Source: Marinilactibacillus piezotolerans (GTDB lineage: Bacteria > Bacillota > Bacilli > Lactobacillales > Carnobacteriaceae_A). From it: a stretch of 64,000 bases of DNA. Shown one piece after another: positions 1-9,613 of this stretch; the stretch's first letter is position 1; each line of letters begins with the position of its first letter. The position numbers were made by a program, and so were the translations under genes. Below the pieces are notes generated by a model, which did no database searches, was not told where the DNA came from, and saw only the letters and a list, made by a program, of their open reading frames with translations. Location: positions 806,001-870,000 of the forward strand of contig NZ_FWDP01000004.1 in the NCBI RefSeq assembly GCF_900169305.1. Reading direction: 5' to 3'.

Positions 1-924
<924 letters not shown>

Positions 925-1878
925 TTAATAGGGAAATTTGGTTGAAATCAAGGTATGTTCTATTTTTTGACCATTCAGCATTTTATACAAAGTATTCATG
1001 CCGACTGCTCCCCATTCTCTTTTTGAGTAGGCAACACTTTTGATCGGCGGAGTGATGTAGCGGCTGACGAGCAGATCATCAAAGCCGGTTATCCTTACTT
1101 GTTCTCCAAGCTTATAGGGTGTGTGACTAAAGTAATTATGAGCACCGATGCCCATTTCATCATTCAAGGCTAAAATTTCAATGTTGTCCAGCTTATGCTG
1201 TTTTGCTTCTTTTTCAATCTCGCGAGCCGCTTGAAACCCTGATATCTCAGTAAATTCCCCTTTATATATACGGAACTGTTTGCCAATTCTGGATATTTCC
1301 TGGGTAGCAGCTTCTAACCGTTCTTTTGTATCGAAATTTCCTTTTGGACCGCTGATAATTTCTATCGTTTCCGCTGGAGACTGTTTCAAATGCTGAACCG
1401 CTTCGCGGATCCCTTTTTTATTATCTAAAAGGACCTGACGAATATTGGGATGATCAAGCTGTCGATCTAATACGACGATCGAATGCCCCGCATTTGCATA
1501 TTCAAGCAATTGCTCGTCATGGTAATACCAGTCCATTACGATAATCCCATCGATCATTCCTTGAGGAAGAAACAATCTAGAACGCTCTCCTGAACAGGCG
1601 ATGATATCATACTGCAGTTCTCGTGCCATGTGCTGAATCCCGTCCAGCAATTCACCATAGAAACTTCCGCTGTAACTGGAAAGATATACACCGATAATAT
1701 TATTTTTTTTATTCCGCAAGTTCTGACCTGCGCGGTTTGGAACATAATTCATATTTTTAGCTATCGTTAAAATGCGATCCCTTGTTTTTTCACTTACTCT
1801 GGGACTTCCATTCAACGCATAGGAAACGGTGGATATGGAGACGTTGGCTTTTTTAGCAATATCTTTGATTCCTACCAT
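925..1878 (-). CDS. LacI-family transcriptional repressor
   Basis: Sugar-responsive DNA-binding repressor of the LacI/GalR family. The N-terminal helix-turn-helix (IKDIAKKANVSISTVSYALN) and the hinge helix precede a periplasmic-binding-protein-like effector domain. I chose the ATG at 1878 over the in-frame ATG at 1905. It gives the usual family N-terminus (MVGIKDIA), has AAGG eight bases upstream, and the promoter at 1917-1945 would put the transcript start near 1910, leaving no room for a leader before 1905. It lies downstream of the GH94 phosphorylase gene and a strong hairpin. By position it should control the beta-1,2-glucan operon, probably through the CG-centred palindromes at 10927 and 11781. 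That target assignment is inference. Confidence 0.93.
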   Translation of the reverse strand: MVGIKDIAKKANVSISTVSYALNGSPRVSEKTRDRILTIAKNMNYVPNRAGQNLRNKKNNIIGVYLSSYSGSFYGELLDGIQHMARELQYDIIACSGERSRLFLPQGMIDGIIVMDWYYHDEQLLEYANAGHSIVVLDRQLDHPNIRQVLLDNKKGIREAVQHLKQSPAETIEIISGPKGNFDTKERLEAATQEISRIGKQFRIYKGEFTEISGFQAAREIEKEAKQHKLDNIEILALNDEMGIGAHNYFSHTPYKLGEQVRITGFDDLLVSRYITPPIKSVAYSKREWGAVGMNTLYKMLNGQKIEHTLISTKFPY

Positions 1879-1916
1879 ATGGCTTACCTTACTTTCTTTT
1901 TTCATTCTTAGTTTCT

Positions 1917-1945
1917 ATTGTATCTGCAAAAGAAAGGCTTTACAA
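1917..1945 (-). promoter_or_regulatory. Predicted sigma-A promoter of the LacI gene
   Basis: On the minus strand a -35 box TTGTAA (plus 1940-1945) and a -10 box TACAAT (plus 1917-1922) are separated by 17 bp. Transcription would begin near 1910, which supports the start codon at 1878 rather than 1905 for the downstream regulator. Confidence 0.6.
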
Positions 1946-2037
1946 GATAATATAAAAGCCTAATTTGGATCCAGCTTCATTTTAAGATGGACGAGAAAGG
2001 TCTAAGGCGCCCCTTTGACATTTTTGATAGTGAAAGA

Positions 2038-2081
2038 CTGTTCATTAAAGCCTTCCTCAATTGGTCAGCTTTAATGAACAG
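2038..2081 (-). terminator. Hairpin after the GH94 phosphorylase gene
   Basis: A perfect 14-bp stem (CTGTTCATTAAAGC and its complement, plus 2038-2051 and 2068-2081) lies 64 bp past the phosphorylase stop. The T-tract is weak (TCTTTC), so it may be a partial terminator or an RNA-stabilising 3' hairpin that separates the operon from lacI. Confidence 0.6.
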
Positions 2082-2144
2082 TACTTTTGCAACTTCAGTC
2101 TATTTACTTAAACCCTATTTCCTGACTATTTAACGTCAGTTTCG

Positions 2145-5100
2145 TTATCCATAAACGGGATACCGTACTTCGATCACGGTCTCTGAATCGTCCAAGCTTT
2201 GTTCTAGAGCCGCTGGAGCAATTCGAACACCGGCATTCCGGTAGGGATTAGAGATTGTTTCTTGATCGACTGTTGACCCATTAATGGTTACTCTTAACTG
2301 TTCTTCTTCTGTATAAAGATAATGAATCGTCAGTGGATGACCGTTAAATCGGTACTGTATCTGCAGTCCGTCCATTTCTTTTGTCAGTACCGGATCCAGT
2401 ACAAGGGACTTTCCTTGTACCCGAAAACCTAGTCCGCTGGCAATGAGCTGGTTCAGATAAATCCCTGGTCCGCTGGAATAAATTCTCCAGCCGCCTTTGA
2501 CTTTTACTTCACCTTTTTTAACAAGATCAAAGTTCTTCTGCGCTTCATAGCGGTCTGAGAAATCCGCATCTGAACTGCTGAAATAGTTGTTGCTCTGTCT
2601 GATTTCTGCATTTTCGACGACTTCAGGAAGGTTGATTGGATTAATAGTCTCGAACCCTTTCCAGACTTCATCCGCTTTACCGATTTTTGCCATGGCTTCA
2701 ATATAACGAATATGCGCATGTACATACATCAATCCAATCTCACGACCAAAGTTCGCTGCTTGCTCAGCTCGCTTGAACTGATGGCTCACGCCTCCGCGGT
2801 ATGTTGCCGGACGATTCATCAGCCGCACGCCGTCTGGTGTATTCAAGTGTTTTTGGATAACTTCATAATGCGCCAGTGCTTGTTCTTTGGAGAACAGTTC
2901 ACTGATCATACCACGAATCATCGGCAGCAGACGATACTGAATGCCGGTCGTCTGATCATCTGGATGAATCATCTTCTCTACTTCTTTTTCACTTGGCATA
3001 TAGACAAATCCAGGTACCACTTCATTTGAAGAAATGTAGCGATCGAAGTCTGAGCGGATTTTTTCTGCCAAGGTCTTAATAGTTTCAGACCATTTATCTT
3101 CTTGCTTTTTCAATACTTGAGCAAATTTTGTAAGTGTCTGATACGTCAACGCAATCGTCCAGCTGCTCGCCATATATTTTTTCAAACTTTGGTCATGCGG
3201 CTGCAGGGTATCATCCCAGTCTCCATCGCCATAGGAAGATAAAAATGTATCCCAAAGAAAATGCGACTGTATATAATCAATCTGTTTCTGGACGTGATCT
3301 CTGATTGAAGCCGTTTGGGCAGTCCGTTCTTTTGTCGTCTTGTCAAAATAAGGAACCTCAACGTCTAAAATGCTGACGTCATTTGTCGCCTCAATATAAT
3401 CCGACAGCATTTTAAGCGGCCAGACGATGACATCTCCATGACTCTCATCTGCCTGTACATGCGTATAAGAATCGAACATGAACCATTGCGGCCAGTTGCC
3501 ATCTTGAACATGTTGATGACCGTATACGCGCTTAACCACTTCTTTTAAGCTGTCATATTTCTGCATCGCCAGCAAGTACTCTGAAGGTCCCTGAGAGACA
3601 TCTCTGGTTCCCCAAGCTGCACCGCCGAATTGTTCTAAGCCATGCGGTACCAGATAATGAACCAGCATATTGTGCGTGTACCACCAAGTCGTCAAATTCA
3701 TTTTATCTGAAAGCTTTTCTACTGCATCGGGTCCTGACCATTCCAGTCCATTACTCATTGTTTCAAAAAATTGATGGAAAGCAATGACTTCTTCTGCAAA
3801 AGACAGTTTGACATCCGGGAACGATTCACCTTTAAGCGATCCTTGCATCAGCAGCTCAAAACGTTCTGTTTCCGCAATCTTGAAGTTGACTAGATTAGCT
3901 GTTCCTTCTCCAGCACCTTCCAGAAATACTTCTTCGCCGACAACTGTGTAGTCAGCTTCTTTAATAGAAAATCGGTATGTCAGATTGGGCAGCTTCTCAT
4001 GTGCAGCAGTATGCTCGTCAAAGGTAAAGTAAACGCCATCCGCTTTTTCTTCATACCAGATCGGTGTCTGATATTCTCGACTGTTCAGTGTCATCTGATT
4101 CGTTACTAAATATTCGTAAGGTTGTCCGCTGGTACTTTCAACCGATAGCTGAATCGCTGATTCATTTGAAGAAGATAAGTTTGTAACAATAAATGTCTCA
4201 TCGGCTGTTTTGTAAAGCCATTTTACATAATTGATGCCGATCTCCATCAAAGAAGGCAGCGCCAGCAAGTGATACTGTTCATTAATCCAAACATAGACGC
4301 GCTGTCCGCTTGTCTTGAAATAATTGACAGCATTTCGTGCATTAGATACTGCTTTATTCATGTCCGTATTGCCCATGACCAACTGAGCATTGAAAATGCC
4401 GTACATCCATGACGTTGTACTCATGATCGATTCATCCGGTACAGTATGATTATGCGTAAATAATATTTGTCCATGCGGACGTTCCAATCGTACTTCTTTT
4501 TCCTTTAAAGCAACATGCGCTTTTTGATCCGTGAAAAATGACAGCAGTTCACCATCCATTTTTTCTTCTTGGGTTCTAGAAGGATACAGTTCATCCAACT
4601 CCGCTTTCGAATATGCTGCAGTGCTCAGCGGTTGTCCAAAGATCGGGTTCTTTTTGACTGGTTCTACCGGCTCTACGGTTTCTTTTGCCAATTGCTGATA
4701 GGCCGTTTGAATTTGATCAATTCCTTCAAGTTTTTCAACGGCTTCCGGATGCGACGGCTGATAGTATTGATAGAAAACAATGTTGGTCTGACCCTCTAAG
4801 TTGACTTTTTTTGATTTCAATACACTGTAGGCAAATTCATACTGCTTGTTTTTATTATACAGCTCGGCATTCAGCAGCGCTTTTGGAATAGCCGTTTCTT
4901 TGTATTCTGTTCCGAAGAATTGGAATCCGTCAGTTAGAAATCCGTCCGCTCCTGTCAGACTCCCTTCCTGCAGATAAGGATGCTTCCCATCTTGCGGCTG
5001 GTTTTGTCTGGAACTGATAGAATAGCCTAAATCGGATTCAATGATTTTATGATCTACATATTGGGCAACATAAGCTTCATTCGCTTTCAGTGCTGCTTCT

Positions 5101-5504
5101 CCTGCCAACCCTAAGTCTTGTCCATAGATCACGTCGACTGTCTGCTGCGCACCGGAAAGTTCTACTTCCCAGAACCAGACTGATTCCTCTGCCAAGCTGA
5201 ATCGAACCGTATACTCGATTTCTTCAGCCGTTCCCGTCCAGGTTGCCTGGGATTGGCCGGCTGAAAAAGTACTGTTGGATCGAATACCGAGTAAAGGTGT
5301 ATAGGATTTTATCGTACCGTCTTGGTCGTATGTTCTTAAATACAAATTGTTCAAGGAACCGTCAATCATGTTGCTTTCGACCTGATTGATCATGATGTCT
5401 TGGTGTGATAATTTATAAAGATCCCCAGATTGTAAAAAGACTGCTTCAGTGTTTCCCGACGTCAGCGTCGTCATCTGTTCTGCTGATTGCTCTAATTTTT
5501 TCAT
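2145..5504 (-). CDS. GH94 phosphorylase, probable 1,2-beta-oligoglucan phosphorylase
   Basis: Large cytoplasmic GH94 phosphorylase of 1119 residues. The family splits beta-glucosides with phosphate to give glucose 1-phosphate. The order (alpha/alpha)6 barrel after a long N-terminal beta-sandwich part is consistent with the length. The motif GDGDWDDTLQP (near residues 758-768) matches the segment with the catalytic general acid Asp in cellobiose-phosphorylase-like enzymes. Size and neighbours (GH3 glucosidase, ABC importer, LacI regulator) match the Listeria innocua lin1839 locus, whose enzyme is a 1,2-beta-oligoglucan phosphorylase; I assign the same role by similarity of size and context. 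A cyclic-glucan or other beta-glucan phosphorylase is the main alternative. ATG start follows AAGGAG with normal spacing; 92 bp separate it from the upstream GH3 gene. Confidence 0.85.
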   Translation of the reverse strand: MKKLEQSAEQMTTLTSGNTEAVFLQSGDLYKLSHQDIMINQVESNMIDGSLNNLYLRTYDQDGTIKSYTPLLGIRSNSTFSAGQSQATWTGTAEEIEYTVRFSLAEESVWFWEVELSGAQQTVDVIYGQDLGLAGEAALKANEAYVAQYVDHKIIESDLGYSISSRQNQPQDGKHPYLQEGSLTGADGFLTDGFQFFGTEYKETAIPKALLNAELYNKNKQYEFAYSVLKSKKVNLEGQTNIVFYQYYQPSHPEAVEKLEGIDQIQTAYQQLAKETVEPVEPVKKNPIFGQPLSTAAYSKAELDELYPSRTQEEKMDGELLSFFTDQKAHVALKEKEVRLERPHGQILFTHNHTVPDESIMSTTSWMYGIFNAQLVMGNTDMNKAVSNARNAVNYFKTSGQRVYVWINEQYHLLALPSLMEIGINYVKWLYKTADETFIVTNLSSSNESAIQLSVESTSGQPYEYLVTNQMTLNSREYQTPIWYEEKADGVYFTFDEHTAAHEKLPNLTYRFSIKEADYTVVGEEVFLEGAGEGTANLVNFKIAETERFELLMQGSLKGESFPDVKLSFAEEVIAFHQFFETMSNGLEWSGPDAVEKLSDKMNLTTWWYTHNMLVHYLVPHGLEQFGGAAWGTRDVSQGPSEYLLAMQKYDSLKEVVKRVYGHQHVQDGNWPQWFMFDSYTHVQADESHGDVIVWPLKMLSDYIEATNDVSILDVEVPYFDKTTKERTAQTASIRDHVQKQIDYIQSHFLWDTFLSSYGDGDWDDTLQPHDQSLKKYMASSWTIALTYQTLTKFAQVLKKQEDKWSETIKTLAEKIRSDFDRYISSNEVVPGFVYMPSEKEVEKMIHPDDQTTGIQYRLLPMIRGMISELFSKEQALAHYEVIQKHLNTPDGVRLMNRPATYRGGVSHQFKRAEQAANFGREIGLMYVHAHIRYIEAMAKIGKADEVWKGFETINPINLPEVVENAEIRQSNNYFSSSDADFSDRYEAQKNFDLVKKGEVKVKGGWRIYSSGPGIYLNQLIASGLGFRVQGKSLVLDPVLTKEMDGLQIQYRFNGHPLTIHYLYTEEEQLRVTINGSTVDQETISNPYRNAGVRIAPAALEQSLDDSETVIEVRYPVYG

Positions 5505-5595
5505 TATACTACTCCTTAAAACGAATGCTTTTTCTTGTCATACTGTTTTATCATCCTGCTAAAATGATTTGAATACTTGCTTTAACTGCTTCTGG

Positions 5596-7746
5596 TTATT
5601 TGGTCAATCGAAAAGCATGTGTCAATTCTAGAGAACTATTAGAGCCGATCCCGACTAAAAATTCTCCTGCATCACTTTTCACTGCATGATCTGAGTGTGT
5701 ATACCGCAGTTGTTCTTCTGATAGACTGAACGTAATGGTCTGACTTTCTCCTGGTTCTAGTGTTACTTGTTTGAAATCAATCAATTCTTTTACAGGACGA
5801 ACGACTTCGCCCGCTTTATCTCTTGCATACATCTGAACTGTTTCAGTACCTGAACGTTCACCGGTATTTTTCACCGTAACGGACAGCTCAATCGCTTCTT
5901 CGTTTGTCATTTCTGTATCAGACAGTGTTAATGCAGAATACTCAAACTGAGTGTAGGATAGTCCATACCCAAATGGATAAAGCGGTGAATTAGCACGATC
6001 GATATAGCGAGAAAAGTATTTTTCGCTTCCTTTGTCTGCTGTAAAAGGTCGGCCGGTGCTGTCTTCGTTATAGAAAATCGGGACTTGTCCAACTGAGCGA
6101 GGGAACGTCATCGATAATCTTCCGGAAGGACTGGTTTTTCCATATAAGAGATTGAAGACTGCCTGAGCTCCAGCTGTTCCCGGGAACCAAGCTTCAATCA
6201 GACCATCGACCAGCGGCACTACATCTGTCAGATCCAGCGGACGTCCATTGAATAAGACCGCAACCACTTTTTTATTTAATGCTTTCAACTCTTTAAGGAG
6301 CAGCAACTGTGATTCTGGCAGCTTAATGTTCGTTCTGCTGGCTGCCTCTCCGCTCATTTCAGAAGTTTCTCCAAACGCTACAATAATTGTGTCCGCTTCT
6401 TGTACATCATTCATCAAAAAGCTGTGTGCGCCATTGAAGATTTCAGCTTCTTCGACGATAGTCAACTGTTCTGTCGGTACTTGTGCCGCTAGAATATCTT
6501 CCAGTGTCGCCGTTTTCGAGCGATCACCTTTCCATGACCACGCACCCAGAAGATCATTGGACCGTTTCATTGGACCCGTCAAAATAACTTTTTCTTCTTT
6601 TGTTAACGGCAATACGCCGTTGTTTTCAAGTAAAACGAGTGACTGTTCAGCCGCTTTTAAAGCAACTTGCTGATTCGCTTCACTATAAATCTCAGCCTCT
6701 TCTTTTGCTTGATCTGCTCCTCGATAAGGCTGTTCAAAGAGTCCCAGATCATTTTTCAGTGTTAAAATATTCATGACCGTCTCATCCAGCAAGGCTTTAA
6801 GCGTTGAATCTGTCTCGACTAATTTGACAAGATGTTCACTGTACGCAGCTGACATCATCTCAATGTCTACACCGGCTTCCATCGCCAGTTTGGCAGCTTG
6901 TTCAAGATCTTCTGCCACACCATGCGGTACTAATTCGCCGATTGCACCCCAGTCAGAGATCAATACCCCGTTAAAGCCCATTTCTTTTCGTAAAATGTCT
7001 CGCATCAATCTTTTATTTCCAGTTGCCGGGATATTATCGATCGTATTGAAAGCCGTCATGACTAACTTAGCCCCGGCATCTATTCCCTCTTGATACGCCG
7101 GCAAGTAATGCTCTCTCAAGGTATTTTCGTTTAGATCCACAGAATTATAGTCCCGTCCGCCTCGCGGTGCTCCGTAACCGGCAAAATGTTTCACACATGC
7201 TGCCAGCTTCGTAAGATCCTGCTTTAAATCGTCTCCCTGATACCCTTCAACAAAAGCTCGGGCATGCCGTTTGTTTAACAGTTTGTCTTCTCCAGTAGAC
7301 TCCATAACTCGGCCCCATCTTGGATCTCTGACAAGATCGACCATGGGTGAGAAGGTAATATGCAGCCCTTGTGCTGCTGCTTCTTTAGCTGCAATACTGG
7401 CTGTTTCTTTAACCAATTCAGGATTCCAAGTCGCGCCCAGTCCTAACGGGATCGGAAAGATCGTGTGATCACCGTGAATAACATCCGCCATAAACAGCAA
7501 AGGAATATTTAATCGATGCTGTTCCATAAAGCTTTTTTGCAATTCAATCGTTTCATTTGCGCCTGCTACACCTAATACAGATCCGACTTGATATTTCTTT
7601 TCTTCTGTCATCGCCATTTCATTCATAGGGCCCGTGATATCTTCAGACTTATCTGAGAAAAAATCCGCTGACAACTGGATTGTCTGACCGACTTTTTCTT
7701 CAATCGTCATTTCATCTAGTAATGCTTTCAGTTCTTCTTTTTTCAT
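5596..7746 (-). CDS. GH3 beta-glucosidase (probable sophorose/beta-1,2-oligoglucan specific)
   Basis: BglX-like glycoside hydrolase family 3 enzyme of 716 residues with the usual TIM barrel, alpha/beta sandwich and C-terminal fibronectin-III-like domain. The nucleophile lies in GVLISDWGAI (Asp about residue 265) and the likely acid/base Glu in SGEAASRT. KHFAGYG and the N-terminal GRVMESTGED substrate motif are also present. No signal peptide is seen, so it works in the cytoplasm on imported oligosaccharides. It sits between the permease genes and the GH94 phosphorylase, as lin1840 does in L. innocua, where the enzyme prefers sophorose. The substrate is inferred from this context; the family assignment is secure. 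The start follows AAAAAGGAG. Confidence 0.92.
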   Translation of the reverse strand: MKKEELKALLDEMTIEEKVGQTIQLSADFFSDKSEDITGPMNEMAMTEEKKYQVGSVLGVAGANETIELQKSFMEQHRLNIPLLFMADVIHGDHTIFPIPLGLGATWNPELVKETASIAAKEAAAQGLHITFSPMVDLVRDPRWGRVMESTGEDKLLNKRHARAFVEGYQGDDLKQDLTKLAACVKHFAGYGAPRGGRDYNSVDLNENTLREHYLPAYQEGIDAGAKLVMTAFNTIDNIPATGNKRLMRDILRKEMGFNGVLISDWGAIGELVPHGVAEDLEQAAKLAMEAGVDIEMMSAAYSEHLVKLVETDSTLKALLDETVMNILTLKNDLGLFEQPYRGADQAKEEAEIYSEANQQVALKAAEQSLVLLENNGVLPLTKEEKVILTGPMKRSNDLLGAWSWKGDRSKTATLEDILAAQVPTEQLTIVEEAEIFNGAHSFLMNDVQEADTIIVAFGETSEMSGEAASRTNIKLPESQLLLLKELKALNKKVVAVLFNGRPLDLTDVVPLVDGLIEAWFPGTAGAQAVFNLLYGKTSPSGRLSMTFPRSVGQVPIFYNEDSTGRPFTADKGSEKYFSRYIDRANSPLYPFGYGLSYTQFEYSALTLSDTEMTNEEAIELSVTVKNTGERSGTETVQMYARDKAGEVVRPVKELIDFKQVTLEPGESQTITFSLSEEQLRYTHSDHAVKSDAGEFLVGIGSNSSLELTHAFRLTK

Positions 7747-7798
7747 CTGTCTGCTCCTTTTTGTATTGCTTTTAGTTTCTCCTGATATCCAAAAGTGC

Positions 7799-8620
7799 TT
7801 ATTTGCCGCCGGAAATATTAAATCCGCTGAGGATATATTTTTGGAAGATGATGAATATGATCAAGATCGGAACCACCATGAACGCTGCTCCTGCCATTTG
7901 TAAGGCAAAGTTTGTAGCATGCTGTCCCTGCAGCAACTGAAGGCCTACAGATAGTGTGTAGAAGCTTTGATCATTTGCGATAATCAACGGCCATAAGAAA
8001 GAGTTCCAACCGGCGATAAAGGTTAAGATCCCTTGTACAGCAATAATTGGTTTGGACAACGGCAAGGCAACTCGGAAAAACACATAAAAGTCACTGGCTC
8101 CGTCTAATCTCGCTGCTTCAAAAAATTCTTCAGAAATACTAGAGAAAAATTGTCTAAACAAGAAAATTCCGAATGCGCCGGTCAGACCCGGCAAAACGAT
8201 CCCTAGGTAGGTGTTTGTCAATCCCATTTGATTCAGCAGCAAGTACACTGGAATCATCGTTACTTGTCCTGGGATCATCATCGTCGCCAGCACTAATATG
8301 AATAAGAAGTTTTTGAATTTAAAATCATAATGTGCGAACGCAAAGCCTGCCATGGCGTTAAGGAATAGCCCAACGAAGCCAAGCAGCGTAATGATCGCTG
8401 TATTAACTAGATAAACATCGAAGTTCAGACGCTGAAACAGCTCAGCAAAGTTCGCAAGTGTCCATTCACTTGGAAAAAGGTTGGGTTGAGTCGACACGAT
8501 TTCAGCATTGGTTTTGAAAGCTGATAAAATCATCCACAAAAATGGAATAACGGTAACCAGTCCCCAAAGCCCCAAGACGACCCCTATCGTAATCTTTAGT
8601 TTTTTACTGATATTAATCAT
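7799..8620 (-). CDS. ABC sugar transporter permease (MalG/LacG type)
   Basis: Second inner-membrane subunit of a carbohydrate uptake ABC transporter (CUT1 family), 273 residues with six predicted membrane helices. The EAA loop (EAARLDGASDFYVFFRVALPLSKPI) that docks the ATPase is clear. It begins 16 bp after the partner permease and precedes the GH3 gene. No ATPase gene is in the operon; CUT1 systems of Firmicutes commonly share a multi-sugar MsmK/UgpC ATPase encoded elsewhere. Substrate is probably sophorooligosaccharides, by context. Confidence 0.92.
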   Translation of the reverse strand: MINISKKLKITIGVVLGLWGLVTVIPFLWMILSAFKTNAEIVSTQPNLFPSEWTLANFAELFQRLNFDVYLVNTAIITLLGFVGLFLNAMAGFAFAHYDFKFKNFLFILVLATMMIPGQVTMIPVYLLLNQMGLTNTYLGIVLPGLTGAFGIFLFRQFFSSISEEFFEAARLDGASDFYVFFRVALPLSKPIIAVQGILTFIAGWNSFLWPLIIANDQSFYTLSVGLQLLQGQHATNFALQMAGAAFMVVPILIIFIIFQKYILSGFNISGGK

Positions 8621-8635
8621 TGATTGATCCTCCTC

Positions 8636-9517
8636 TTAATTCTGTCCACGTCTTTGCAGTCTTAACTGAATCATAGTCGCTGCAATAATCACAACGAATA
8701 AAAGCAGTGAACCTGCTGCGGCATAACCGAACTGGTTATTTTGGAAACCGTTGCGGTAGATAAATAGCGCCACACTCATTGTACTGTTCAACGGACCTCC
8801 GTCTGTCATTACAAATGGCTCTTCGAAGAACTGCAGCCATCCGATGATCGTAGTGATCGTAACGAATGACGTTGAGAATTTAAGCTGAGGAATCGTAATA
8901 TGCCAGATTTGTTCCCATTTTGTTGCGCCATCCAGTTCGGCAGCTTCATACATGGTTTTGGGAATGTTTTGCAAAGCTGCTGAGAAAATCAGCATATTAA
9001 TCCCGATCCCTCTCCAAACTGCAAGGATAACTAGTGAAAATTTTGAAACATCAGTGTTTGTCAACCAGCCGATCGGTTGAATGCCCACTGTGCTTAACAT
9101 TTGATTGATCAATCCGATACTTTCACTAGGGTTAAATAGAAACGCCCAAACAATGGCAACAGCTACAATATTCGTGATTGATGGAGAATAAAACACCACT
9201 CTCATAAAGGAAAAGTACTTCGTTTTCCCCATATTGATCAAGATCGCTATCGTCAGTGAAAAAAGAATCACCAGGGGAACACCAAACAAAACATAAAATA
9301 AGGTGTTGGTAATAGATTGAATAAAGACATTATCCTGCAAGATATTTTGATAATTTTGCAGACCAAGAAACTCAATTCTTGAATAATCTGCCAAGCCAGC
9401 TAGGCTCATATCTGTAAAACTGATCAGCAACGCAATCAGGATAGGGAAAATGGAAAACATCAGCAGTAATATAATAGCTGGTGCAATAAAGAAATAGGGT
9501 GCTTTTTTACTCTTCAT
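8636..9517 (-). CDS. ABC sugar transporter permease (MalF/LacF type)
   Basis: First permease subunit of the CUT1 sugar importer, about 293 residues, with six predicted helices and the EAA motif YEAAELDGATKWEQIWHITIPQL. I place the start at the ATG of MKSKKAPYFF (9517), preceded by AGAGGA at eight bases; a TTG 24 bases further upstream would lie before the binding site. It works with the downstream permease and the lipoprotein encoded just upstream. A stable hairpin separates it from the binding-protein gene, a common way to make more binding protein than membrane subunits. Confidence 0.92.
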   Translation of the reverse strand: MKSKKAPYFFIAPAIILLLMFSIFPILIALLISFTDMSLAGLADYSRIEFLGLQNYQNILQDNVFIQSITNTLFYVLFGVPLVILFSLTIAILINMGKTKYFSFMRVVFYSPSITNIVAVAIVWAFLFNPSESIGLINQMLSTVGIQPIGWLTNTDVSKFSLVILAVWRGIGINMLIFSAALQNIPKTMYEAAELDGATKWEQIWHITIPQLKFSTSFVTITTIIGWLQFFEEPFVMTDGGPLNSTMSVALFIYRNGFQNNQFGYAAAGSLLLFVVIIAATMIQLRLQRRGQN

Positions 9518-9540
9518 ATAAAACGTCCTCTCTAAAATCA

Positions 9541-9583
9541 AAATTCAGAGAATGAATAGGATCTATTCAATTCTCTGAATTTA
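9541..9583 (-). promoter_or_regulatory. Intercistronic hairpin between binding-protein and permease genes
   Basis: A perfect 13-bp stem (AAATTCAGAGAAT and its complement), extended by an inner GAATA/TATTC pairing, lies between the solute-binding-protein stop and the permease ribosome binding site. There is no T-run, so it probably stabilises the upstream message or attenuates partially rather than fully terminating. Confidence 0.6.
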
Positions 9584-9613
9584 TGGAGTTTACTTTTCTA
9601 ATAATCTGATTGA